A DNA stretch of 64,000 bases from Piper betle (lineage: Eukaryota > Streptophyta > Magnoliopsida > Piperales > Piperaceae). Positions 46,884-60,206 of the stretch are shown here, in pieces; within the stretch, counting starts at the first letter, position 1; the number at the start of each line of letters is the position of its first letter. The stretch is from the NCBI GenBank assembly GCA_033002965.1, contig JAURVB010013550.1, positions 124,001-188,000 on the forward strand. The letters run 5' to 3'. Under the pieces are notes generated by a model. It worked only from the letters and a program-made list of their open reading frames with translations, was not told the origin of the DNA and ran no database searches. Made by a program: the position numbers and the translations under genes.

Positions 46884-47927
46884 AAAATAAAAAATGTAAA
46901 TAAAAATTTAATTTGAACCCTAAATAACAACATAAAAATCTTAAGTGATTATTCCACGTTCATAATATTTTATTTATTTTCTAACATGCACAATTTTTTT
47001 GTACGATAAAAATATATTTTGTCTCACCTGAACCACTTCTTCAACAACACGGGGCAGCAATCCCCCACCTATATATATATATATATATATTTTTTAAATA
47101 AAAAACTTTTCATGACGTCAAGTCAGGGAACACCTTGGCCATCCTCCCCTAACCAAAGGCCCCCGGCCAGAGATGGCCAAACGCTGCCAACGCTTGGCCA
47201 AATCACCCTCCTCACCAGATCAGCCAGTGACTGGCCGACTGCCGGCCCTTGGCTGCCCGCCTAGATCCACCTGGAGGAAAAGCTGCCGGCCAACCTCTCG
47301 GCAAGGCAAAATGCAACACGCCATGGTTGGTTCTGCCAACTTATTTTTGAAAAAAATATTTACAAACCTAACCCCAAATTATAACGAAATTTTATATATT
47401 TTTTTCTTTCTTCATCATTAACCCAAATTTTAACACCACCTGATAATAGAAGTTAGGTTGCCTGCAAAAATGAACTGCAATATCAGCCCCCCACGTATTA
47501 ATGAATTTGTGATGAAGGATTGTTGAGAATACAAGCAAGAATGAACTGCTTTACCACACATAATTCGTCCAAAGAACTATTATCTATCTGAATCTCGATT
47601 TCACCAGTACAGGACAAATGGGATAAGCTAAATATCATTCAAGGTAAATGATCCACTACTCGATGCTAATTGTAACAGTTTTTTCACCCTTCTTTCTGTT
47701 CAAGACATGATAAAAATCAACAAAGAAAACAATCAAAACTACATCATCCCTTAATATATGGTTGGATAGCTCACCACTAACAGGATAGAAAAGGTCAGAT
47801 CATGCATTTGGAGAAAAAAATTGCAAGATGTAAAATGTTAACCGCATCCACGTAGCCTAAACATGAGATTCAACAAAATTTATACCAGAATTTGCATCAT
47901 ACATGAAACAGACTTCACAGGTGGTTG
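46884..47927. other. Intergenic region with (AT)n and a GGCCA-rich island
   Basis: (AT)n at 47071-47091. Bases about 47130-47335 form a GC-rich island with many GGCCA, CCGGCC and TTGGCC words, unlike the AT-rich surroundings. Similar islands occur at 54.4 and 56.5 kb. No gene. Confidence 0.5.
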
Positions 47928-50900
47928 TTAACAAAAATCTTGTTGAAGCAACATTTCACCCATGGCATCCACAAAGCTGACAAGATTTTGCCGTTTATCC
48001 TCTGGCAAAGAATTTGCAAGTTCCTACATTGTCAAATACGTGTTAAAACACAATAAAGTAATTCAAAAGATATTAAAAGTATATATGCCGACTATGTCAT
48101 CCTCAAACAACTTGTCATAGAACTAGTTTTGATCTTAAATTTACATTTCAAATAAAAAATGGACAGACCCGGACCCATGTACAGCAGAGCTGGACTGAAT
48201 CAGGGACCAGTGGAATCGTGACAAAGAAAACACCTTTCTTCAATGGCCATTGGGCACATGAAGCATGTAATGGCAGCTCTGAAAAGCAAACAACTTATGG
48301 GAATAAATTGCATTGGAGGGTGGTGCTAGATTGCGACCTAACAGATTGTGGAAGGAAGACTTTGTGACAAATGACGAACGAGAGAGTTCTGATAACCACA
48401 TCAATGAGTGCTTAACTCTAAACAATTAAAGATATAATTTTAAGAGTTAAGAAATCAGGTAAAAGGAGAAACTCGAGAACAAAAAAAGAAATAAAAAGAT
48501 AAAATGTGAACATCTTTGTGTTATTCTCCATACGCAAAATCTATCAAAAACCAAATTATGGCAGTAAATATGGTGCAAAACTCTTAATTCTAATGAACTC
48601 CATACCCAATTACAAGACATTATGGAAATTCTATGCCTACGAGGCTCCATAAAAATACAATTCTACACAGATTTTCTAAATTTACATGGTATTACATCAA
48701 TTGTGCATAAGGGAGATCAACTGAGGCATAAGAGTTCCTAGAAAAAACCCTCAAGTGTTCAAGTAGGATTATCTCATTAGAAAGACAAAGTAGGATTGCC
48801 TCACCCTCACAACATTAAATCTTATTAAGATATGAGATTGGGACTCCGTAAATAACTTCTATTTTTCCATGTACATCCCATCAAACCAAGCAACCTAAAA
48901 GTTTCAGAGATAAAGTTCCACTTACCTGAACTCTGCATAGGGCGCTAACAGGAAATCCCATTGGGCGGAACTCTGAATTGACAAGAGATACTAACTTTAA
49001 AGCAGAATTAGATGCCGGCCAGCTTCCAGATATTTTTATTAGAGCGTCAACTCCTTGTACTAAATGAGCAATCACAACATCATCTCTTTCACAATATTCA
49101 AGTGAATGCCTGCATTAAAAAATTTACAATGCAATTAAGAAAATTGTTGATAAATAGGCACTCGCTACTCTTAAATGTCGTAAAGGCAAAAATGATGTTT
49201 TCAAGACAGGCATAAGTCACATACTCACTCATAAACTTTTTATATAATGTCAAACATTATGAAGAAAACCTAAAATACTACTAAATGCTGTAAAACTATA
49301 CAATTCTACCAAATCATATCAAGGCCATATGGGAGTATAAAAATGAGAACCTAAATTTCAAAAAAATGATCAGATGAGCCCAGAATCTAAGACTTCACAT
49401 TGAACACTCTAAAAACCTGTTTTACAAGCATAGACCATAATCAACCAGATAATCATTCAAGAATGCAAATATTGTAAAGTTACAGCATGGAGGTGTAGAG
49501 GAGAATGTAACTGACAAAAAAAAAATCAAATTCATAGAGATAATGGACACATCTGCAAGATTGAAACAAATTAAGTCAAGTCAACTAAAAGATGAGCTCT
49601 TCCTTTTTTATCCCTCACTTAACATTCATGTCTATTCCTGTAACATCTCCAGCAATACCTCTTGTAATCATCTATATACCTTCATTGATCAGCAGCACAT
49701 TAGAACCTCAATTTTTGTGAGCTCATTTTTCCATGTATGACTTTAACAGGAATGCATAGTGCAATAAGTGTTTATATAATATCATATTGATCCAACTTGA
49801 ACAATGTAAGTACCTTGATTTATTTGCCGCTTTCACAATCGACAGTCTTAGAGAACACAGAAATATCCGATATTGTATTTTTCTCACTAGCCACCCAAGG
49901 GGAGACTTTGCAGTTAAAAGTGAAAGCGGGAGAAAAGAAAGCCTGCCATAAAGAAATGTTAAGAAACACAAAAAAACACAGCCAAAATCTGAATAGGAAA
50001 CAATTAAAAAAATGAGCATCACATTAGTGATAAGCCTTAATTTAGAAAATCCTCACCAGAGGATAAAAAACTAAGCAACCACTCATAATTATACTCACAA
50101 AAACATTACACATGTCAACTTCATTAATCATCTCAAGTATTCCTCAAAGATGTTAAATTACAACTTTCGGGTTGTATCCCGATCGAAAAACTAGATATAA
50201 CAAAAAATAAGCTCTACCAATCTCGATGAAGACAGTTGCTACTAAATCTGGAAACCATCACCAGCAAGCAAGTTGTCCAAAAAAGGCATAAGCAAAATCA
50301 CAATCATCATGAATGCCTTTTGCTCAAGTGTATGCTTAACTTTATCAGAATGCCACACACATGAAGGTAAAAGCAAGTACATGTTCAAAACGAAGAAATT
50401 CAATGCAGATGAATAGTATGTGAGAATTTGAAAAATAACCTCATAGACTTTGCAGCCTCTATCATTTCCCCAATATATACATCATCTGGAAAAATCTGGC
50501 AAAATTTAGGATCATTTTAAAAACTAACACTTAAACAGAACTTGTGAATATGGAAGGATGGAAGATAAGTGATTCCTATTCAAGCAAGAGATTTTAAAGA
50601 GGACAAAGGCCACACACCTTAACATTTTTCAGCTCCAAAGTTTCTTCATCTACTTCTATTAATAACTCGTGCTCTGCTATATGTGGCAAAGAACCACATT
50701 CAAGAAGTTGTCGGCATAGTCTGTCCACTGATTTGGATATAAAGGTTTTAACCAACAACTTGATCCAAATGCCTTTGTGGTCAATTATTTTAATATCAGA
50801 AAAAATATCCTCAACAAACTCAAGAGTTGCTTCACTGTGTTGGCACAAATGGCAAAAGTATCAATTTTAAGCATCAGAAGAGAAGAACAAATGATAGGAA

Positions 50901-53537
50901 ACCCGAAAAAAGATACTCGATAAGGAGGCCAAAATGTCATGGATATATATATGCTGGTGGTTACAGCCGATTAGGTATAGGACAACTAGTAACAAGGGGA
51001 TACTGGTTTTAAGTAAAAATACTAAAGTGACAACAACACAATCAACTGGAGAAAACACAATCACTAAAGCAACACTGGCAAGCAACAACACCAAAGCAAG
51101 ATTACAGTTGGTAAAAGCAACAGGAGGGGAGAATGACAATATGGGCAAGGGCAACGTCTGCTAATCCTAAAAGACCCAAGCTCCATACCATGTTAGAAGT
51201 TATGGAAAAGGAACATATGGTTCATCTGTGTTGGTGACCATAACTTATTCCATTTTGAGCAATATAGAGCAATTAACAAGGGGCTAAGTATAAATAGAAA
51301 ACAAGATAACTACAAAATCAACAACATAAAACATTAGAATCATATTGAATAACTATCTTTTTCTTCTCCATCCACCTGATATCCAAAGGGTGTTAGGGAC
51401 ATGGATCCTAGTTAAACTAGGAACCATGTGATTACAAATGGCGAAACTTTGAATAGCTGAATGCCCTTTTTGACACCAACCCTCCTCCTTCGTCAAGGCG
51501 TGGAACACATACACAATTGACAACACCGGTATATTCACCACTTAGTATCCCTTCTCAGCAGAACAAACCCAAGACTGAAACCGACAACTTTGCAAACTTA
51601 TTCACCTCTTCTCACATTTTCAAGCATGTCTTGGGCATGATGTCATCAGTTAGGCTTATTCAATGTTACACATAGAAGGTGTAAATTTATGAGCTTTCCA
51701 AATATGGAACCCTGCCACTTCCTCTGTTTACAATGGCCATTGAGTAATGCGTTCTACTGCAACATATTCACATTCAATTCATTCCTTTTAACCAAAATAT
51801 AAAAAAACTATTAGCAAGCAACAAGAAATCTCTAATGAACAATGAAATTCAAAGGCACACCTTTGTGTGATGTTACTAAACATAAACAAAGGCATGTTTA
51901 CTTATTAGCAAACCTCCCTTCAAAAAAGTGATTATTCAATAAATATGCAAGAACACACCACTCATGTACATCATGAAGTTGTTGTAAGCTGCTGAGAACA
52001 TGTCCCTTCGTGTCCAAGAAATGTTTGAGCTTCAAAATCTAAGAAGTAAGTGAAGTGCGTCAAGTAATATCCAGTTACAAGGAATGCAACTACTTATATT
52101 TAGCAAACCTAACATCAAGATGAATAACAAAAAAATAAAACCAAGGTTCTGGGTACTAGAATGGATGTGCAAGTTGATATTTCTAAAGATTAAGCAAAGC
52201 TAACACCAAGATAAAATGTTGATTCTGAAGTCATTGTGCATATCAAGAAGAAGAAATGTTGATCAATGTAAAGATAATTCTTACTAAATGTTGTTACTTC
52301 CATAACAATAACAATGTTATCAAAGTTTCAAACACAAGTGGAAATATAAGCTACAGATTCTCCGATATTCTCATCCAAAACTTGCATAACTTCAGAAAAT
52401 TCCTTGAAATTCTCAGATTAATTGATAATACCTCAAAGTTTGAGTTGATATTTTCAGCTTTAAAACTGTCCTGGCTCTCACTAGTATCTGAGTGCGACTT
52501 CACAGGGACCTGAATCAAAAGCCTAAGAGTAAGCATGCAATTTTTTTTTAAATGTCAGTTAACAGAAAACATATCCAACTTTTGTTGGAAATCCTAGCAT
52601 CGCAAACAGCTGACGCAAAAACAATAAGCATTACCTGTGTGCTAATGCCTTCCAATTCCGAATACAAACTTCTTAGACTACTTTCCATATGCAACGACTC
52701 TAAAAGCCCCATGAAACACTTATAAAATCACTCAAAAGTTAAGTAAAAGTAGGAAGCAGACACAACAGTATTGACGGCAGCAGTTAAAAATTAAAAGCTC
52801 ACCTTGTATTGCTGTTCTGCTCAAAGAATCAACTTCATCAACTAAGCTCACATTTGCTTCCTCATACACATTTATTTCTTTTTCCACCTGTTTTAAGCAA
52901 GCCTCTATTCACGAAAAAAATACTATAATAAGCAAAATTCGAATCAACAGTCCGAAACAACAAAAAAAACATCAAATTAACAATTTTAGACTAACCCAAA
53001 TCTTCCATTTCCATGTTAACTAACTCGGGAAACAAGGTACTAATCTCAGCAGCCAATCCCTGCACGTCCAAATATTACACATGTTATGGCCATGGGTACA
53101 CCTCAAAATGGCCATAGCCAGCCACTTTAGAGTTGCAACTCACAACCCATCTCATATAGTAGTCACTACCCAACCTCAATCCCGATTGGGGAGACTAAGA
53201 CCGAGAACACCACAACATCAACACTAACAATACTTTTAACACAGGACCAACAAAAGCAGAAACGCAAACTACCCACTTTCACATGGAGAGAGAAATCTTG
53301 CAAGGCGGCGTCATCGGCCTCCGATGCGGAGTGCGCAAACATCTTATTCGCATCGCACCGCTGCTCCAAAACCCCTTCAAGATGCCTGCTACAACAATGA
53401 ATCATGAAAAACTACCAAAAAATTTCAAAAAAAAAGTCCTCGAAGAACAACGATGGAAGGGTGGAAACAGACCTGCGAATTTGGGCGACATTTGACGGAT
53501 CGAGGGCGTCGGAGAGGGCCGGAGAGGGGGAGCTCAT
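47928..53537 (-). CDS. Conserved-looking 414-aa protein of unknown function, 12 exons
   Basis: Minus-strand exons: 53473-53537, 53277-53385, 52996-53059, 52803-52904, 52635-52699, 52432-52509, 51959-52038, 50618-50834, 50440-50495, 49814-49942, 48926-49109 and 47928-48023. All borders are GT..AG and the frame is unbroken from MSSPSPALSDALDPSNV to the stop. Residues about 75-160 (EACLKQVEKEINVYEEANVS, ESLHMESSLRSLYSELEGIS) look like coiled coil. A mixed helix/strand part follows (FVEDIFSDIKIIDHKGIWIK, HELLIEVDEETLELKNVKIF, WLVRKIQYRIFLCSLRLS), ending with a helical tail. The exon structure and uninterrupted frame over 5.6 kb argue strongly for a working gene. I do not recognise the family. A structural role resting on the coiled coil is a guess only. 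Exon 10 was placed by the need to keep frame; exons 7 and 10 are the least sure. Confidence 0.78.
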
Positions 53538-56500
53538 CTCCACTCCCACGTCCCGAATCCAAGCGCCGCGCTCCAAAGACGCCAACTTTCTTTTTCCCGC
53601 TCTTTTGTCTTGTGGGTTTGAGATCCCGAATCGGTACTTCTCTAATTAGTAAAGCCCAATTGCATCCGGCCCATAAACGCGGCCGGGCCCAAGTCGGCTT
53701 GGTCTATTTACGGACCATGCGTAGTTTTAAATGTTGCGATTATACTTAATATATTGCAAACCGAGTTAAAATCCTGGTAAACTTTTTTTATTTTTTAAGT
53801 TTTTGGTGCTTTAATTGATATTTAATAAAATATTAATAACAAAATATATGTTTAATATTTAATAAAATACTTTATTTATAATTTTAGAGTGTCAATTCTT
53901 CACAGTACAACCCGGTAGAACTAAATATATTACGTGTCACCTAAAAATCCAATGTATTCACCGGTACATTATTTAAAACTATAGTTACACCATGCGTTGT
54001 AAATTTTTAGGACTGATGTACCTAGTAGTCGTCTTGTTGGGAGTTTAAATATGAAAACTATCAAACTATAAATTTGTGTTTATGAGTGAAACCTTAAATA
54101 CATGAACTTCAGTTTTTATTTAGGGTAATTAAATGGGTCATACTACCTAAAATCCACATAGATAAATGTAAAAATAAATAGTTAGAGTAATTATAGATGT
54201 TTAAATTCATCTAATATTTTTAAGTCTTTAATTTTGACTTTCAAAGTAAGTATAATATAAATTAATTTTTAAATATTTTTAAGTATTTTTTACCATAAAA
54301 GGGAATAATTTTTTATATTAACAAGTGGGGAAAATTAATCCCAATAACCAAAAATAATAATAAGCATTATCTAAAATACCCTCGCATTAAAAAAATTATA
54401 AAAAAAAACTAACAATGGGAAGGCAAAGGGCCACCCACGCGAGGGCCAAGGATTGCTGGAGGTGTCCAACCCTAGTTGGTTGTGGTCGTCTGCTGGTGGC
54501 CACCGGCCGATAGACATAAAAGAACGTTTTTTTACAAAAAAAATTAATAAAACTCAAATGCCGACTGTAACAGGTGGCCAGGTTTGACCACACATGGCCT
54601 TGTGTCTCCCGCTCATATAGGGTGGTCGACCAATCACTAAGGGAAGCGTCGGACGCTCCTAAAAAATATTTTTCTTTTTTTTAAGGGTAGTTTTAGTGCT
54701 TTAATTAAAATTTCTTTTTTCTATATAATTTGCTTTAATTCTCCCACTACTTTGTAATATAAAAAAATATCCATCTTTTTTTTTGTAAAAGTTGTGAGAA
54801 TCTTAACTTAGTCCACATTTAATACTTACTATGGTAATATCACATTTATAAATAAGAATAAACTATATATCTTTAATTTAATTAACCACTTTTGAAAAGA
54901 TAATTTATGATCATTGTGTTACACTTTAGATTGAATGAGAACAACCTGGTTTCGTATTAAATGATAAGCTAGATTATGAACGTTGGCTAGGGTATTGGTC
55001 ACGGGTTAGAAAAAGACGTAAGTTGGAGCTAACATGTTAAATAAAGGAATTTTGATGATAAAAATTTTCAAGTTAGGTAGGTAGATTGTATGATTCCTCA
55101 ACTTAGTTTTATATTTAATACCTAATGAGGAAAGATCTTGTTTATAAACGAAAATGAGTTACTAATCTTCAACTTGTTAGTTATTTTTTAAAAAAGATGA
55201 TTTAGGTTTGTTAATATTGCACTTTAGGTTTGGTTATTACAAAAGCTCTATTTTTAATACATATGTACCTCATTACATAAGATTCACTAAAAAGTTAAAA
55301 TTAAAAATGTAGTTCATAAAAGGCTCCTTAACTTTCTTCAAATATAAAATCCTGCTATTGATGTTTCATAGGGCTAAATTTGATAATCCTAATAATTTTT
55401 TGGTAAGCATGAAAAATTAAAATTGGATCTCTATTATGTGTAGTATTGAAATTAAGATTATCACTAATCTCTTTTATTTATGTGCTTTATTTTTCATACA
55501 ATACATGCCGTATTGAGTGGGACTCGTGAAAAATTAAAATAAAAAATGTAGTTCATATAAGGCTCCTCAATTTTCTCAAATATAAAATCCGACTAATGAT
55601 GTTTCTTAGGGCTAAACTTAATAATCTTAATGAGTTTTTAATAGTTATAAAAAATTAAAATTGAATCTCCGTTATGTGGAGTAGAAATAATTGGGTCAAG
55701 TCACTAAAATTATCATTAATCTCCCTAAGAAACTCCGCTAACTTAAAAAATCCATATTACATGTGAATTGCTGCTACGATATCGGCGTCAAATATCAAAC
55801 CTATCATCAATGTTGATGGCATCGCATACTGCGTATTAACATTGGGTTTTTTATACGAGTTTCACGTAACATGTGAGCGTTGGGTACGCCATTTAACTTT
55901 TTTGAGCTAGTATCATTATACCACAACATTAAAGGCATCCACGCCTTACATCGTTGACTGTTGTCACATGAGTGTCACGTGCCGCGCCTTTATATCATCT
56001 TTGCCTAAACACATATAGAAGCCACAAATGTCAAATGCCAACCTTGACCACGCAGATAATAATCTGATAATAATCAAGTGATATTCTTTTATAAAATCTC
56101 AAAATTAATATATCGTCGGATGCATGTAACACCGAAAATATAATCATAGATTTTTAAAGTGACAAAGCCTACTTTGATATTATATTAATTATAGTTATCG
56201 AGTGATGTTGAATAGATTATTTAGGTCATTCGAAATCGGGTGAGAACATTTATCACGGGCCGACAAGTTTTTTTTTATATCATGCCTCAAAGTTCCGAAT
56301 TGATGTACTGGGGACAAAACTCATGTCAATTATGGAGATATATTTTAATATGTTAAAATTTTAAATAATTTTGAACAAAATGTCTTTATCTTTATTTATT
56401 GTGAAAAAAATTAATTTTTGCCGACTCATCAACTCCAACTCAACAAATCTAGTCAGGGGTTGCATTGCAACCAGATTTAGCCATGGCCAAGTCGCCTTGG

Positions 56501-56757
56501 TGGAAATGATAACAGCGGCGTTGTCTTAGCCAGATCTAGCCGAGGAGCTGCCTTAACCATGGCCGGCTGCGGGTGGCATGTAACGGTGTTATTAAATAAA
56601 GAAAAAAAAGAAGAACAGGGGTAGTTTTGTCCAAATCATTTAAAATTCTCTAAGTTGTAATTAAAATATATTGAGTCTCATTGTGTAAAATTGACAATTT
56701 GAAACGTCGATATGTAAAAAGCTCTTGGCCAAGGGTGGGGGGATGGGCGGACGGAGC
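53538..56757. other. AT-rich intergenic region
   Basis: Contains a GGCCA-rich island at about 54410-54640, a direct repeat at 55.3-55.7 kb (listed separately) and another GC-rich island at about 56455-56580 (GCCATGGCCAAGTCGCCTTG). No supported gene. Bases 53540-53760 would hold the promoter of the 12-exon gene. Confidence 0.5.
55284..55725 (+). repeat. Direct repeat, ~190 bp copies 239 bp apart
   Basis: Copy 1 (about 55284-55475) and copy 2 (about 55524-55725) share AAAAATGTAGTTCAT, AGGCTCCT, CAAATATAAAATCC, TAGGGCTAAA and ATTATCA..AATCTC in the same order. Origin unknown. Confidence 0.65.
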
Positions 56758-56758
56758 G

Positions 56759-56768
56759 CGTATAAAAG
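56759..56768 (+). promoter_or_regulatory. Probable TATA box of the FATA gene
   Basis: GTATAAAAGC, 84 bases upstream of the ATG at 56843, with a GC-rich sequence before it. It suggests a 5' UTR of about 50-55 bases. This also argues against using the open frames that start upstream of 56800. Confidence 0.6.
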
Positions 56769-56842
56769 CATCCCGACAACGACGCCCCCATTCACTCAGA
56801 TCTCCGCCCTTTCGCTACTTTGGCTTCCTTTGGAGGTGAACC

Positions 56843-59800
56843 ATGCCGTCGCTCGCCCCCTCCAACCTCGCCGCCGACCCTCTCCGCCGCCGCCTCCTCC
56901 CCCCGCTCTGCCGAGCTCCGCCATTGCTCCGGTGCTCCGTCTCCTCCTCCTCCTCCTCCCATTCGAGTTCTGGCGCGTCGTTGCAGGTGGAGAGGCCGAG
57001 CCGGGCGCCGGCGCCGGCGAAATTGGCCGACCGGCTTCGGCTCGGGAGTCTTACGGAGGACGGGCTGTCGTACAAGGAGCGGTTCGTTGTACGATGCTAC
57101 GAGGTTGGGGTCAACAAGACCGCCACCGTTGAGACCATCGCCAATCTCTTGCAGGTTTCGTTCTTTCTTTCTTGTTTTTGAATTCGATATGTTGCACATT
57201 TCGGGCTTTTTTCCCCTACTTATGATGCAAAATGAGTTTGGTTGGGAATGTGGGTTTTCACAAAGCATGCTTCTTTGGGGAATTTGATGAAGGGCTTTCG
57301 GCACTAAATTTGGTTGCTTTGTTGGTTGAGTGATTCGATTCTCATTTGTTCCATCTGATTGATTCTAGATCGCAGATTTGTACTAGTTTTTTTGTCTGAT
57401 GAGGCTTTTTTTTTTGAGTGTGTGAGTTTAACTAGTTGCTTCTCAATTTATATATTTGCTGCAGGAAGTTGGGGGTAATCATGCGCAGAGCGTCGGTTTC
57501 TCCACCGATGGATTTGCGACAACCCCTACCATGCGAAAACTGCGTCTCATATGGGTCACTTCCCGCATGCACATTGAAGTCTATAAGTACCCTGCGTGGT
57601 CTGTTGCTCCATTCCCCCCTTTTTTTTGTGTGTGTAATAATAATGGGGATTTGCTTTACTAATTGCAGTTTACACCGGTAATAATTTAGTTCAATCATTA
57701 ACAGGAGCGATGTCATTGAAATTGAAACATGGTGCCAAGGTGAAGGAAGAATTGGTACCCGACGTGACTGGATTCTCAAAGATTATAGTACTGATGAAGT
57801 TATTGGTCGAGCAACCAGGTTGATTTTCTTCCCTCTCGTTAAATTTTGGATATTTATAGCGGCAAATGCTTGCTTGTTGATGGTTGAACGCCCTTTTAAA
57901 TTGTTTATATTGGTCAAATGCAATTTTGTTTTACTTAAATGTTTGTGTGTTTTATGCTTTGTATACTTTGTCTTATGCTACCTGGATTCTGCTCACATTT
58001 GTAAACTTGGCTCAATTATACCAGCAAATGGGTGATGATGAATCAAGATACGAGAAGACTTCAGAGAGTTAGCGATGAAATAAGAAGTGAATATTTGATC
58101 TACTGTCCGGAGGTCCCTCGGTATGGTTTGTTCTTTTTGAATTGAATATTCCTTTCTTTGCTTTTATTATATTTATCCTGCAATACTGGTTGTATTAAAA
58201 TTGGATTTCCATTCTTTAATTTATCTGGCATTATGCAAGGATAAAAGGTTTCCCTTAAATAACTCCATAAAATTTGGTTTTGGGTATGAAAAACATGATA
58301 TTTGGATCTAGACGGGCTTTGGGTATGAAAAGCATGACTTTTAGTGAACTATGAAATTGAGCTTTCCGGCATTTTCCTGTGACCACTGGTCCACTGTGCC
58401 GGACCACTGTGTAGACCGATGATAGCCAGCTTGTGGTGGCCAGTCACAGTGCATAGTTATTCATGGTTGGATTACCTGTCATCGGCATTCACCACAATAT
58501 GGTGCAATCGTATTATGCTGCATGCCAATGAGTTCTGTGTAGAAGTAATGCATTGCAAAGATTATGTGTTTGCTTAATGACTTATTAATAGTTGTTTTTG
58601 GGGCTTGATTTATTGCTTAGTAGCCTAGGTTTTGTTTGTTTCTTTGGGTGAGGGCTTCTTAGCATGCCATGGGGTTAATATCTATGTAACAAGTGTATTC
58701 CCTTAATTTTGGTAGTCATTAAGAACAGACGGAGGTGAATCAGTCACGTGGTGCTTTTGAACGGAGATTTAGTTATGTTATCCAACGTTCTTCTTTCTCC
58801 CCTATCTATTATTCTTTGAGTCCATAGCTTTTCTTGTTCCGAATACCTTCCCTCTTGATGATTGAGAGCTTCTATCTTCAAATCATCATTTTATCCTAGT
58901 ATTTATTCTGTTCTCCTTCAAGATGAGACCAGCATTCTCACAACTTGGCCATGAACTAGTCTGACCTTGGCATACCCCCTTGAAAACTATATATAGCAAG
59001 CAAGCCAAATGCATGACGATAAGAATCTTAAGCATGAAATTTTAAGACAAATGCTATTAGTAGTGAGCCAGACTTTGGTCGCACTGTCAATTTTGGTCTT
59101 GGCAGTAGTTCGGTGGTGATTGTTTTGCTACAAAAGAAATCACAAAAAGAACATTTTTTATGTAATTTTTCCCACAAAACCTCTTATAATGAATGAAGCC
59201 ATAAAAAAGGGTGTAATGTGTCCCTACCTTGGAATTATAATGAGGATAAATACATGCCATGTAAGATTTCTTTAGAAAGCGGCTATTAGATACTTTCATC
59301 CTAGCAATTTTTTATTTGTTTCTTACACCAGTTGGTAAAAGAAATTTTGGGAGGTGAAACTCGCAGTATTCTTTTTCTTTAGTTTGTTCAAGTGTATCTC
59401 AGGGCATCATAATTCATATATTTTTTAATTAATATGCATGGTTTAGTTTATTTTCTATTTTGTTGTCAAACCGGACAAGGTTAAGCAATGGGAAGAAAGT
59501 TACTAAATTAAGCATTCTATAGATTTGCATTTCCGGAAGAGGGTAACAGCAGCCTCAAGAAAATTCCAAAGCTTGAAGAACCTGCTCAGCATGTAAAATT
59601 GGGGCTAGTGGTAAGTGACTATAATTGCAACTGAAGTTGTGCCTCTGTTCATTGGAAAATGCAAACGGATTGGATGACTAATTTTTGGCATGGATATTGC
59701 AGCCAAGAAGAGCCGATTTAGACATGAATCAGCATGTAAACAACGTGACATACATTGGTTGGGTTCTTGAGGTCAGCTTCCTGCATGTTTTACTCTTATC

Positions 59801-60206
59801 CAACTGCTCCTATGACAGGAAATGGGCAGTTTGTGAACAAACTTTAGTATGAAACCTTTCAATTATTTTAGAACATAGTAGTTGAAGCCTGGTTAGTCAG
59901 TAACTAATTTCTTCTTTGTCCTTGTTTTTTCAGAGTATACCTCAAGAAATCATTGATACCCATGAATTACAGAAGATAACCTTAGATTACAGACGAGAAT
60001 GCCAGCACGATGACCAAGTTGATTCCCTCACTAGTTTGGAGGTTATGGAAGAAAGTAGTTCGCAGATTATTGGAACAAATGGAGCACATACCCCGGTAAA
60101 TTTGGGGGATGATTGTTGTCAATTCCTACACTTCCTGCAGTTGTCTAAAGATGGCCAGGAAATAAATCGGGGGCGTACAGAATGGTGGAAAAAGCCAGCA
60201 AAGTAA
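56843..60206 (+). CDS. FATA: Oleoyl-acyl carrier protein thioesterase, chloroplastic (FatA)
   Basis: Releases oleate (mainly 18:1) from acyl-ACP in plastids, ending fatty acid synthesis for export. Seven exons: 56843-57154, 57465-57598, 57705-57818, 58025-58120, 59523-59610, 59703-59771 and 59934-60206, giving 361 aa, the usual FatA size. Residues 1-60 are a Ser/Arg-rich plastid transit peptide (MPSLAPSNLAADPLRRRLL...). Two hot-dog domains follow: SYKERFVVRCYEVGVNKTAT opens the first, with YKYPAWSDVIEIETWCQGEG in it. The second holds the catalytic DLDMNQHVNNVTYIGW (Asp255, Asn257, His259) and YRREC (Glu293, Cys294), spaced as in characterised plant thioesterases. The end WWKKPAK is typical. 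FatA rather than FatB is chosen from DGFATTPTMRK, the absence of a long N-terminal membrane segment, and length. All splice sites are GT..AG and the frame is intact. Confidence 0.96.

Noticed and set aside
56725..57304. Alternative open frames around FATA exon 1
   Set aside because: They start at or before the likely TATA box or run antisense; only the frame from 56843 joins the thioesterase exons.
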